From contig JAHWKR010000024.1 in the NCBI GenBank assembly GCA_019347805.1, positions 1 through 45,267 of the forward strand: DNA of 45,267 nucleotides. The letters are read 5' to 3'. The position numbers were made by a program, and so were the translations under genes. Positions 24,141 through 32,647 of this stretch are shown piece after piece (the first letter of the stretch is position 1; each line of letters opens with the position of its first letter). The notes under the pieces are model-generated. The model ran no database searches. It saw only the letters and a program-made list of their open reading frames with translations, and had not been told where the DNA came from. The DNA is from Methanobacteriota archaeon (lineage in GTDB: Archaea; Thermoplasmatota; E2; JACPAO01; JAHWKR01).

Positions 24141-25901
24141 TCACGCCTCGCCGGCGCCGAACGAGAAGTCCATCCCCATCGTGAAATCCATGTGGGTGGC
24201 CTTCAGGTGCTTGAGGTCGAAGATGGGCAACCGGCAGGGGTCCGGCTTGAAGTTGAGCATCTTCTGGTAATCGGTCTGCGCCTGCCAGGTCGAGCAGTTC
24301 ATCATCTGCACGCCGCGGTACTCGCGCGTGTCGAACGTGTGGACGTGGCCGGTGACGAAGAGCTCCGGGATCGTCTCGATGACCATGTAGTCCTTGTGCT
24401 CCGGCGCAAGGGGTGTGCTCTGGCCATAGATGGGCGCCATGTGGCGACACTTCAACATCTCCTCCATGATGGGGAGGGGGTCGTGGTGTTCCAGGCCTTG
24501 AACGGCGGTCGCGAAATCCATCAGGCTGCAGCCATGATAGGACAAGACGCGCACACCGTCGAGCGACAGGACCGCCGGGTTGCCGATGAAGGTGGCGTTC
24601 ACGGGATCGAACTTCTCGGTCACATCCTTGTCGAAGGCCGGCTGCGGCTCGATGGGGCGCACCGCGTCATGGTTGCCCGGCTGCACGATGACCTCGAGAT
24701 GGTCCGGGAGCGACTCCAGGAGACGGGACAGATAGCTGTACTGGTCATAGATGTCGCCGACCTTGAGGTGCTTGTCCTGGCCCGGATAGATCCCGATGCC
24801 GTCGACCATGTCACCCGGCAGGACGAGATACTTGATGCGGCCGGCCATCTCGCGCTCCCGGCTGTTGCCGGTCTCCCCGTTCAACCACTTGATGACCTGA
24901 TGGAAGTTCTTCTCGAGGAAGAGGTCGGAGCCGACATGGATGTCGGACAAGAAGGCGGCGGCGAGCGGCACCTCGGCATGGCGACGCTCCGTGTTGAACG
25001 GGATGTCGGGCCGGATGATGTCCTCGACGATGACCAGGTCGCCCTTGGCGGTCTTCCTGCCGATGACCCCGATGACCTCATCCGGCACCAGGAGCCCCGC
25101 GGCGACCATGAGCTGCGGGTCGGTGCGCTCGTTGTTGGCGACGAGAAGCGGCGCCATCCCGGTCTCGTCCTCGAGCTGCAGGATGCGATGACCGTTCGGC
25201 GTGAGCCGGTTCTCGGTCACCATGCCGATCATCGCCACCTCGCGCGGACCCCCCGTCGAGACCTTCTCGACCGGGAGGGCGTTGGCGAGCTCACGACGCT
25301 TCTTCAAGAGACGTTCCATCTGGTGGAAGCGCGCCTTGAAGTAGCGATGGAAATCGTCAGTGGTCCCCTCGCAGGTGCTGTTGCCGGTGACATCCTGCAG
25401 GACCTTGATGTCGGGCGCATAATCGGCGGCGACGGGACGCCAGGTGGACGGCCGGTTGACCACGATCGGCGCATCCGGGTCGACCTCCCACGGCGCCCGC
25501 TTCGTGGCCGCCTCGTCGCCCTCGTCGGTGTCATCCTCCGCCTCGTCGTCGACCTGCTTCGAGTGCGGGTCATAGACCAAGGAGAGCATCTTGGCGAGCG
25601 CCGCCTTGCGCGCCGCCTCGAGCTCGTGCGACGTGCCGTCGTCCGCGGGGGCCGCCTCGTCCGGATGGTCGCCTGATCTGCGCCGCTCGAGCCGCTCCGC
25701 CGCCTCCCGGAACGCCGCCAAGGTGAGATAGAACGGCACCTCGCCCATCTCCTGCAAGACCGCCTCGGCCCGTTCCTCGGGGTTCTCCAGGGCGGAGAGA
25801 TGGTCGACCAGCGCGGGCTCGATGAGGCAGTCGAAACGACCGAAGAAGCGGACGATCTGGACCCGGTCCACGGCGGCCTCGGCACCCATCAGTGCGGTCA
25901 T
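24141..25901 (-). CDS. polB: DNA polymerase D small subunit DP1 (3'-5' exonuclease)
   Basis: A 586-residue DP1, the proofreading subunit of the archaeal replicative polymerase PolD. The C-terminal calcineurin-like phosphodiesterase domain keeps its metal motifs: FLSDIHVGS, LVLPGDMVDG, VIVQPGNHD, LSYHGCSL and FVTGHVHTF, so exonuclease activity is expected. An OB-fold precedes it (around VAMIGMVTENRLTPNG to VIVEDIIRPDIP). The first 60 residues resemble a small helical domain, followed by an acidic linker (DDEAEDDTDEGDEAA). ATG 25901 starts the conserved N-terminus; the frame is open to 26054, but that part has no conserved features and lies across the promoter region of the divergent signal peptidase. 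The large subunit DP2 is not in the window. Confidence 0.95.
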   Translation of the reverse strand: MTALMGAEAAVDRVQIVRFFGRFDCLIEPALVDHLSALENPEERAEAVLQEMGEVPFYLTLAAFREAAERLERRRSGDHPDEAAPADDGTSHELEAARKAALAKMLSLVYDPHSKQVDDEAEDDTDEGDEAATKRAPWEVDPDAPIVVNRPSTWRPVAADYAPDIKVLQDVTGNSTCEGTTDDFHRYFKARFHQMERLLKKRRELANALPVEKVSTGGPREVAMIGMVTENRLTPNGHRILQLEDETGMAPLLVANNERTDPQLMVAAGLLVPDEVIGVIGRKTAKGDLVIVEDIIRPDIPFNTERRHAEVPLAAAFLSDIHVGSDLFLEKNFHQVIKWLNGETGNSREREMAGRIKYLVLPGDMVDGIGIYPGQDKHLKVGDIYDQYSYLSRLLESLPDHLEVIVQPGNHDAVRPIEPQPAFDKDVTEKFDPVNATFIGNPAVLSLDGVRVLSYHGCSLMDFATAVQGLEHHDPLPIMEEMLKCRHMAPIYGQSTPLAPEHKDYMVIETIPELFVTGHVHTFDTREYRGVQMMNCSTWQAQTDYQKMLNFKPDPCRLPIFDLKHLKATHMDFTMGMDFSFGAGEA

Positions 25902-26102
25902 CCGAGGGCTCGTGGAAGTAGGTTGCGGGGGGCTCCACCGGAAGCAGGGGTGCGGGTGGAACATGTGGTCCGGGAGAGCGGCGTGGTCAGGATCTACAGG
26001 AGGAGACGGAGGGATGGCCCAACAGGACCTGTGAACGAGGACCTTTCCGTACAATATCGACTTGAGAAACCGGCTTGATATCCCTTACCATCTTAAGTGA
26101 AG

Positions 26103-28193
26103 ATGTCAGAGCGTCGGAACGAGTCCGGACGAGGACGCCCCAAGAAGGGCAGCCGACCGGCCGACCGGCGCCCCAACACACCCCGTGCCCGACCCGGTCG
26201 GCCCGCGGTCCCCTCTTCTACACGCGCTCAAGACATCAAGGGACCGCGCGCACCACCGACGAAGGACAGGAAAGCCGGGCGCGTCGCCGCCAAAGACGCA
26301 GGGCGCACCCCAAAAGGCAAGGCCACCGGAAGACCCGCCGCCACCAAACCTGGAGCGTCATCCAAGGGCGGCGCGAAACCACGCCCCCAACGCCCCCCCA
26401 CGACGAAGAAGGACACCACCCCTGACCCGTCGGTGATCAAGGCGAACCGCGACCCGCTCTGGCAGCGGGCCCTGGCTTGGCTCATGGAGGATCCCTCCAA
26501 GGCCGAACCGCGCGTCCCGAGCGAACGGGACAAGGCGGTCGCCGCCATCCACGCCCAGGACCGCGCCGAAAGGCGCCGCTATGTCCGTGGTGTCTTCGGG
26601 CTCAAGAAGAAGCCGGCGCCGGAGGACATCGAGAAGGCGGAAGAGCGGCTCGAGGCGCGCGAGGACCACGTCGGTCGACAGGCCGAAGTGGAAGGGCTCT
26701 ACGGCCCCGGTGCGCGCGCCGTCCCCGAAGGCAAGGAGGGCGGACCGGTGGCGCGCTTCTTCGACCGCGTCCTCGGTGCCAAGCGCGTCAAGGAAGAGAC
26801 CGGGCGGGAGACCTATGTCCCCCCCGCCGACGAGGGCTGGCGCTGGAAGCTGCACCAGTTCATGCGCAGCCGGAGCCGCGCCATGTCGTTCGCCCGCACG
26901 ACCACCGTCATCGCGGTCGTCCTCATGGTGAGCTGGGTCACCGTCTTCGCGGTGACCGGCTACGATCTTCTCGACACGATGCGCAGCAGTGGCGACGCCG
27001 AGGAGGTCGACGCCGACATGGAGCAATACAAGCTGCCGTTCTTCATCGTCGAATCGGGCTCCATGATGCATACGGACGCCGCGTACGGCCGTATCGGCAC
27101 CGTCGACCCGGGCGACCTCGTCGTCATCGGCAAGGTCGGCGGCAAGGAGGACATCCAGACATTCTACGGACCGGGCGACCGCCACGTCGGCGGCGCCAAA
27201 GGGGACGTCATCATGTACCTCCCCGTGCCGGTGCGCCAAGACGACCCCGTCTTCCCGGTCATCCACCGCGCCATGGCCTACATCGAATACCGGGTCCACG
27301 AGATCCCCGACCCGAACGCCACGACCGGCGTCCGGTTCGCCTCGCGCTACACCGTCGAGGAGTTCGGCATCTACGACGCCCGCGCCGTCACCATCCCCGA
27401 ACTCGGACTCTACAACTACCGCCCCGACCGCTCCGGCTTCATCACCCGCGGCGACAACGAACGCACCAACACCTGGGCCGACCAATCCCTCGGTGTGACC
27501 CCCTTCCCCGTCCCGGAGAGCCGCATCCTCGGACGCATGGTCATGGAGGTGCCCTACATCGGCCTCGCCAAGCTCGCCATCACCGGCCAGGACCCCGCCC
27601 TCCTGTCGCCCGACGAAGAGTGGTGCAGTTTCCTCGCCGGGCAGGCCCCGTGCGACACCTGGCAGGTCTTCATCGTCGGCGCGACCGCCCTCGTCGGCGG
27701 ACCCATCCTCTGGGCGCTCATCCTCTTCAGCCGCCGCGCCTATGTGCGCCGCCTCGACCGATTGGTCCTTGCCAAGCGGCAGGAAGAGGAAGCGGACGCC
27801 TACGCCATGGCGAAGCGGCGCGAGGCGGAACGGCGCGCCGAGAGCGGCGGCACAGAGGGCCTCATGATCCACGACGCCTCCGACCTCGTCTCCGGACAGG
27901 TCGACGTCGGCATCGAACGGCGTCGCCCCACCTATTCGGGTTGGACGGCACTCGAGCGCCGCGGCGGCGTGAGCGTCTGGCAAGCCCCCGTCGATATCCC
28001 GCCGCCGGCCGCTCCGGGACACGGCGAGCCGACCGGTGACGAAGCCGACGGACCGCGCGACCCACCCGGTGGACCAGGTGCGGAAGCGACGGAAGACATG
28101 TCCCGCGCCGACCGCCTGAAGGCGTTCCTTGCGGCCAAGGCCGATGCCGCCCGCACCGCCCTCGGCCGTCTCAAACGACCCCGGAGCGGTTAA
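26103..28193 (+). CDS. Sec11-type signal peptidase I with large basic N-terminal extension
   Basis: A 696-residue membrane protease that should remove signal peptides from exported proteins. The catalytic Ser320 (VESGSMM), His388 (VIHRAM) and Asp451 (TRGDN) mark the archaeal/ER Sec11 type that uses His in place of the bacterial Lys. One transmembrane helix lies just before the domain (TTTVIAVVLMVSWVTVF) and another after it (VGATALVGGPILWALILF). The first 120 residues are highly basic and Pro-rich, and then a charged helical stretch follows, so about 250 cytosolic residues precede the membrane. The C-terminal tail is about 150 residues, also charged. Typical archaeal Sec11 is near 150-250 residues. 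ATG 26103 lies 26 bp after the TATA-like TTGATATCCC. Confidence 0.9.
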   Translation: MSERRNESGRGRPKKGSRPADRRPNTPRARPGRPAVPSSTRAQDIKGPRAPPTKDRKAGRVAAKDAGRTPKGKATGRPAATKPGASSKGGAKPRPQRPPTTKKDTTPDPSVIKANRDPLWQRALAWLMEDPSKAEPRVPSERDKAVAAIHAQDRAERRRYVRGVFGLKKKPAPEDIEKAEERLEAREDHVGRQAEVEGLYGPGARAVPEGKEGGPVARFFDRVLGAKRVKEETGRETYVPPADEGWRWKLHQFMRSRSRAMSFARTTTVIAVVLMVSWVTVFAVTGYDLLDTMRSSGDAEEVDADMEQYKLPFFIVESGSMMHTDAAYGRIGTVDPGDLVVIGKVGGKEDIQTFYGPGDRHVGGAKGDVIMYLPVPVRQDDPVFPVIHRAMAYIEYRVHEIPDPNATTGVRFASRYTVEEFGIYDARAVTIPELGLYNYRPDRSGFITRGDNERTNTWADQSLGVTPFPVPESRILGRMVMEVPYIGLAKLAITGQDPALLSPDEEWCSFLAGQAPCDTWQVFIVGATALVGGPILWALILFSRRAYVRRLDRLVLAKRQEEEADAYAMAKRREAERRAESGGTEGLMIHDASDLVSGQVDVGIERRRPTYSGWTALERRGGVSVWQAPVDIPPPAAPGHGEPTGDEADGPRDPPGGPGAEATEDMSRADRLKAFLAAKADAARTALGRLKRPRSG

Positions 28194-28225
28194 AAGCACG
28201 AACCAGGTAGAGTGCAACCGCTCCC

Positions 28226-29188
28226 ATGCCGGACAGAGCGAGCCAGAGTGGGCCCTCCCGTCGGCCGGAGGTCCGTCCCGAGGACGAGACCCCCGCGCGA
28301 GAGATCGTCCGGAAGGTCAAGGAACTCTGGCGGACCGACCAACCGTCCGTCGCCGTTCCCCGGGACATCCTGCTCGCGCTCGTCGTCATCGCGGTCCTCC
28401 TCGGCGGCCTTTGGGGCTACACCGGACAACCCTTCCCCGAGGAATCGCCCCTCGTCGTCGTCGAATCGGGCAGCATGATGCATCCCGCCCAAGCCAATTA
28501 TGGCCATGTCGGGACCATCGACCCCGGCGACCTCATCTTCGTCAAGCGGGTCGACTCGGCCGAAGATGTCGTGAGCGCCCACGGAGCGTTGGCGACAGGC
28601 AGCGCGGCGGACCAGCTCGGCGGAGGCGGCCGCGACGGCTATGGCGGCCACGGCGACGTCGTCATCTACCACAAGTATGGCCGCGGCCAAGAGGTCCCCA
28701 TCATCCATCGCGCCATCACCTGGGTCGAGGTGCATGACCAAGGCATCGACCAGAACGGCAGCCGCATCCTGAGCTTCGACTACCACGACGAACTCGGCCG
28801 CTGGCTCACCGACCAACCGAGCGTCACGCTGTGGAACATGGGGATCATCGACATGAAGTTCCCCACGAGCGGCTTCGTCACCAAGGGCGACAACCCCCAG
28901 AGCAACCAACGGGCCGACCAGTTGGACCACATGCCGGGCCAGCTCGTCCAAGCCGACTGGATCGTCGGCAAGGCACGCGGCGAGATCCCTTGGCTCGGCC
29001 TCGTCAAACTCGCCTTCACCGGCAACCAGCATCCCAGCGACACGACCGGCTTCTGCCGCTTCGCCTCCGCATGGGGCCTCTGCGACACCTGGGTCATGCT
29101 CGGCCTCTCCATCGTCACCGTCATCGGCGTCCCCCTCGCCCTCGACGCCCTCGTCAAGAAACGCGGCGGGAGGTGGACCGGATACTAG
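28226..29188 (+). CDS. Sec11-type signal peptidase I (array copy 2)
   Basis: A 320-residue signal peptidase. Ser83 (VESGSMMHP), His161 (PIIHRAI) and Asp222 (TKGDN) are present. A transmembrane helix (ILLALVVIAVLLGGLWGY) and the short GYTGQPFP lead directly into the catalytic domain. The domain carries an insertion rich in Gly (AADQLGGGGRDGYGGHGD) between the catalytic Ser and His strands. A second transmembrane helix closes the protein, with a KKRGGR end. Its own promoter, TTAAAAGC, lies in the last codons and stop of the previous gene, about 30 bp upstream. It is closely related to the next gene. Confidence 0.92.
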   Translation: MPDRASQSGPSRRPEVRPEDETPAREIVRKVKELWRTDQPSVAVPRDILLALVVIAVLLGGLWGYTGQPFPEESPLVVVESGSMMHPAQANYGHVGTIDPGDLIFVKRVDSAEDVVSAHGALATGSAADQLGGGGRDGYGGHGDVVIYHKYGRGQEVPIIHRAITWVEVHDQGIDQNGSRILSFDYHDELGRWLTDQPSVTLWNMGIIDMKFPTSGFVTKGDNPQSNQRADQLDHMPGQLVQADWIVGKARGEIPWLGLVKLAFTGNQHPSDTTGFCRFASAWGLCDTWVMLGLSIVTVIGVPLALDALVKKRGGRWTGY

Positions 29189-29205
29189 ACGACGACCGCA
29201 AACCC

Positions 29206-30381
29206 ATGCGGCCCCGGCCCCCGCGGCCGCCCACCGCCACCGCGCCACCGCCCACACCCCCACCGAAGCGCCCCGCGACCGGAGCCGCGGCGATGCCCGG
29301 CCCCAAGCCGGCACGGGCCGCGACCGCGCCGCGTGAACCGGAAGAGAGCGGTTGGGACCGTGTCGTCGAGGCGTTCTACCGGGTCCCCCCGCTCATCCGC
29401 GACCTCGGCATCGCCGTGTTGATCATCGTCGTCATCCTCGGCGGCCTCTGGGGTTACACCGGCCAACCGTTCCCGTCGCAGCCGCCGCTCGTCGTCGTCG
29501 AGTCGGGCAGCATGATGCACCCCACCGAAGACAACCCGTACGGAAAATTCGGCACCATCGACCCCGGCGACCTCATCCTCGTCAAGGACATCAACGGCCC
29601 TTACGATGTGGTCACCCTGCACGGTTCGCGCGCGACAGGGAGCGCCGCCGACATGCCCGGCGGGGGCGGACGCGAAGGCTACGGCCTCGGCGGCGACGTG
29701 GTCATCTACCAACAGAAGTTCTGCGACTCGACCCGGACCACCCCCATCATCCACCGCGCCGTCACCTGGGTCGAGGTGCGCACCGGCGCCGGCGGCACCC
29801 GCTCGTACTCCTACCACGACGCCGACGGCAACTGGCTGCGCGACCGCCCCACCGTGACCCTCGCAGGGATGCACATCAGCCAGGTCGACGCCTTCGAGCA
29901 CTCCGGCTGGATCACCAAAGGCGACAACCCGCTCACCAACGAACAAGCCGACCAATCCCGCTCCTCCAACATCTGCACCCACACCGCCATCAGACCCGAA
30001 TGGGTCATCGGCAAGGCGCGCGGCGAGATCCCCTGGATCGGACTGCTCAAGTTCATCTTCCAAGGCAACAACGTCGACCCCCGCAGCGACTGGTGCAACG
30101 TCGGCCGCGCCGTCGCCCCCTGCGACACCTTCGGGATGCTCTGGGTCAGCCTCGCCATTCTCATCGCCATCCCCGTCGTCCTCGACCTCGCCCTCCGCAA
30201 ACGGCGCGAGAAGGACGAGGAGAAGTTCCTCGAACGGCGCCGGGAAGAAGATCTGGACGAAGAGCGACGGCCACCACGCGAGGAGACCGATGAGGCCGAG
30301 CCCGGAGCGCCCCGTCGACGCGAAGAAGGGCCACCCCCGGAACAACGGCCCCGCTGGTCGGATCGGGACGACGAGCGGTAG
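29206..30381 (+). CDS. Sec11-type signal peptidase I (array copy 3)
   Basis: A 391-residue signal peptidase, sister of copy 2 (both share LGGLWGYTGQPFP and VVVESGSMMHP). Catalytic residues are Ser102, His183 and Asp240. The Gly-rich insertion is kept (ADMPGGGGREGYGLGGD), and one extra Cys pair appears (FCDSTR and NICTHT). The N-terminus is a Pro-rich cytosolic segment; the C-terminal tail after the second transmembrane helix is about 70 residues of alternating Lys/Arg and Glu. ATG 29206 is used; a GTG at 29173 overlapping the previous stop would add 11 residues. The 17 bp gap suggests co-transcription with copy 2. Confidence 0.9.
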   Translation: MRPRPPRPPTATAPPPTPPPKRPATGAAAMPGPKPARAATAPREPEESGWDRVVEAFYRVPPLIRDLGIAVLIIVVILGGLWGYTGQPFPSQPPLVVVESGSMMHPTEDNPYGKFGTIDPGDLILVKDINGPYDVVTLHGSRATGSAADMPGGGGREGYGLGGDVVIYQQKFCDSTRTTPIIHRAVTWVEVRTGAGGTRSYSYHDADGNWLRDRPTVTLAGMHISQVDAFEHSGWITKGDNPLTNEQADQSRSSNICTHTAIRPEWVIGKARGEIPWIGLLKFIFQGNNVDPRSDWCNVGRAVAPCDTFGMLWVSLAILIAIPVVLDLALRKRREKDEEKFLERRREEDLDEERRPPREETDEAEPGAPRRREEGPPPEQRPRWSDRDDER

Positions 30382-30439
30382 GCGTCAGAAAACAGAGTGG
30401 GGAAGAGGGAGAGAGAAAGAGGGCCGTATCCGGGCTCTT

Positions 30440-30695
30440 GTGGGCTCAGATACTCGGCTCCACAAGCCCTACGGGCTTGTCTCACCTCGTGTTTTCGGCC
30501 TTCGGCCTCAAATCCTCGCCTCGACGGCCCCCGCGAGGGCCGTCTCGGCTCGTGTTTTCGGCCTGCGGCCTCAAATCAGGCGCAGTTGTTTCCTCGGCTT
30601 GACACCCATACTCGGATCGACAAGCCCTACGGGCTTGTCTCCCCTCGTGTGGGCGAAGCCTCGAAAGCGTCTCGCCTCATCTTCGGCCTTCGGCC
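30440..30695. repeat. Palindromic intergenic repeat cluster
   Basis: About 255 bp between a signal peptidase and cdc6 built from repeated short palindromes. ACAAGCCCTACGGGCTTGT (8 bp stem) has a core that occurs twice (about 30464 and 30620). GGCCTTCGGCC or GGCCTGCGGCC occurs three times, each followed by TCAAATC or TCAGATG. CTCGTGTTTTCGGCC occurs twice. ACGGCCCCCGCGAGGGCCGT forms another hairpin. The blocks are imperfect duplicates of each other. They could be REP-like elements, processed hairpins, or remnants of duplication of the cdc6 3' end. No protein-coding gene is supported here apart from the cdc6 echo. Confidence 0.7.
30571..30609 (-). pseudogene. Remnant or echo of the cdc6 3' end
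   Basis: The 39 bases encode MGVKPRKQLRLI followed by TGA on the minus strand, identical in protein to the last 12 residues of the Cdc6 gene at 30696-30734. The DNA differs at 8 positions, and all 8 are synonymous. This suggests the end of a former second cdc6 copy that evolved under protein constraint before being lost. No upstream part of cdc6 remains in frame. Confidence 0.55.
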
Positions 30696-31925
30696 TCAGA
30701 TGAGTCTCAACTGCTTCCTCGGCTTGACGCCCATCACCCCAGCCACCAGCTCATCCTCCTGGAGGACCACCTTGGTGGAGTCGATGGGGGTGCTCATCTG
30801 GATCTCCCGGGTGCGGCCGTAGCGGCCCTTGGAGATGACGCGCGCCGTGATGATGCCGAGCATGTCGAGCTCGGACACCAGGTCGGTGATGCGGCGCTGG
30901 GTCAGGATGTCGACCCCGCTCGCCTTGCAGAGGTCCTTGTAGATGTCGTAGACCTCGCCGGTCGTCAAACCGCCGCCGTCGGAGTGCTCCTCCCCCAAGA
31001 GGGTGGCGAGCAGCACGAGCTTGCTCTGCGTCGGCAGGGTGCGGACGACCTCGGTGATGCGGTCGATCTCGATCTTGTTCTGCGCCATGCGGACGAACGA
31101 TTCGTCGACACCCGGAGAACCTTCGCGCTCGGCGAGCTCGGCGGCGACCCGGAGCAGGTCGAGCGCCCGGCGGGCGTCGCCATGCTCCTGGGCGGCGAGG
31201 GCGGCACAGAGCGGGATGACCCCCTCGGAGACGACATCCGGCTTGAGGGCCTCCTCGGCCCGCTGGTAGAGGATGTCCTTCAGTTGGTCGGCGTCGTAGG
31301 GCGGGAAGATCATCGCCTCTTCGCCCAGGCTCGAGCGGACGCGCGGGTCAAGGAACTCGGTGAACTTGAGGTCGTTCGAGATGCCGATGATGCTGACCTT
31401 GGCGCGTACGAGGTCTGAGTTGATGCGCGACAGGTTGTAGAGGACCTCGTCGCCCTTCAGCTTGTCCACCTCGTCGAGGATGATGACGGTGACCCCGCCC
31501 TCGGCGTCGATGTTGGTCTTGAGCTTGGCGTAGACCTCGTCGGTCGGCCACCCGGTGAACGGGACGCGGTCCTTCCATTCCTTGACGAAGTGGTTGGCGA
31601 TGTTCTGGAGCACCCGGTACTGCGTGTCGATGACCTCGCAGTTGATGTAGATGAAGTGGACCCGTCTGTCGAGGTCCTCCCCCTTCTTGATGAGTTCCTT
31701 GCCGACATAACGGGCGACGGCGGTCTTGCCGGTCCCGGTCTTCCCGTAGATGAACACGTTCGACGGCGTATCCCCCCGCAGCGCGGCGACGAGGATGCTC
31801 GCCAGTTGGTCTGTCTGCGCGTCTCGGTGCGGCAGGAAGTCTGGTGTGTACGCGGGGCGCATCACCTCCTTGTTGACGAACAAGGGTTCGCACTGCAAGA
31901 GTGCCCCGAACAGGTCTTTTCTCAA
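30696..31925 (-). CDS. cdc6: Orc1/Cdc6 replication initiator
   Basis: A 409-residue AAA+ origin-binding and helicase-loading protein. Walker A is GKTGTGKT (61-68), Walker B is VIILDEVDKL (about 140-150), sensor 1 lies near IIGISNDL, and sensor 2 near GDARRALDLL. The C-terminal winged helix carries the LTTGEVYDIYKDLCKASG and RITDLVSELDMLGI helices. The start is a TTG at 31925 with a perfect GGAGGT 6 nt upstream. This replaces the longer open frame to 32777, whose first 280 codons are unconserved and run through a tRNA gene. Archaeal origins usually lie next to such genes; the upstream region holds candidate sites. Confidence 0.95.
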   Translation of the reverse strand: MRKDLFGALLQCEPLFVNKEVMRPAYTPDFLPHRDAQTDQLASILVAALRGDTPSNVFIYGKTGTGKTAVARYVGKELIKKGEDLDRRVHFIYINCEVIDTQYRVLQNIANHFVKEWKDRVPFTGWPTDEVYAKLKTNIDAEGGVTVIILDEVDKLKGDEVLYNLSRINSDLVRAKVSIIGISNDLKFTEFLDPRVRSSLGEEAMIFPPYDADQLKDILYQRAEEALKPDVVSEGVIPLCAALAAQEHGDARRALDLLRVAAELAEREGSPGVDESFVRMAQNKIEIDRITEVVRTLPTQSKLVLLATLLGEEHSDGGGLTTGEVYDIYKDLCKASGVDILTQRRITDLVSELDMLGIITARVISKGRYGRTREIQMSTPIDSTKVVLQEDELVAGVMGVKPRKQLRLI

Positions 31926-32573
31926 TTCTGAACCTCCCCTAGATCCGCCTTCGTCGACACCGTGCAGAGCCCACGCTATGGCGAAAGCTCTACCGAACAT
32001 CGGCAAATGGAGACCGCCTCCCCAGGTGGTCTTCCTTCCTCCTGCAACCGTCATTGAACGGTCGCATCCGGCGCACGTGAAGCAACCGAAGGCAGGAGAG
32101 AAACGAAACAGGGTGATGGGTATAAGCGTTGTGGATTGAACGGGGTCCAGAGTCGCGTTGCGACGCGAATCCGAGTCGGTTTGAAAATGTGAGAAAGTCA
32201 TGTTTTTCCAGACGCACAGGTAAGGAAACGCGCACGATGTGCGTCGTGGTGGATCGCGGCGCGTCCGTGCATCATACGACGCGCGTCGACGGCGCGTATG
32301 CGACCGACGTGCTGCCACGGCGCGTCGTCGCCAAGCCGGCAGGGCGATGACACACCTGTCCGGGATGTGCACGACGCATCGCGAACGGTCATGACATGTC
32401 CGACGTCGGCCCGATCGCGTCGTGCGCCTGTCCAACAGGAGGGGGAACAAAAGAGGGACGCGTGTGCGCAAGACAAGCACGAGCCGATCGCGGCCAGTCC
32501 CAGACCTTCGGCAAAGCTTTTGAACGAGACCCATTACAGGACGATTGCTTCCCTTCCCAGGGGCGAGCGTTTT
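31926..32573. other. Non-coding region upstream of cdc6, part of a candidate origin
   Basis: No gene is supported in these 650 bp. A TATA-like CTTATACCC on the minus strand at about 32119-32127 could serve cdc6 with a long leader. The region has a hairpin TCGCGT/ACGCGA (32153-32168), GAGAAAGTCATGTTTTTC at 32191-32208, and CACAGG with GGAAAC (32215-32229) that loosely resembles an origin-recognition box. Further short palindromes such as CGACGCGCGTCG follow. See the matching sites beyond tRNA-Ile. Confidence 0.4.
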
Positions 32574-32647
32574 GGGCCCATAGCTTAGACTGGTGGAGCA
32601 CCCGGCTGATAACCGGGAGGTCAAGAGTTCGAATCTCTTTGGGCCCA
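32574..32647 (+). tRNA. tRNA-Ile (GAT)
   Basis: A 74 nt cloverleaf. The acceptor stem is GGGCCCA with TGGGCCC, and the anticodon stem CCCGG/CCCGG-complement encloses CTGATAA with anticodon GAT. The T arm is AAGAG TTCGAAT CTCTT, and the discriminator is A. CCA is not encoded. A possible TATA element, CAAAGCTTTTGAA, lies about 55 bp upstream. No intron is seen. Confidence 0.95.

Noticed and set aside
26358..28217. 619-codon minus-strand frame over the first signal peptidase
   Set aside because: It is the complement of a gene with intact catalytic motifs, and its composition is typical of an antisense shadow.
30440..30695. CRISPR array
   Set aside because: Repeats are short palindromes of uneven spacing with no uniform repeat-spacer pattern, and no cas genes lie in the window.
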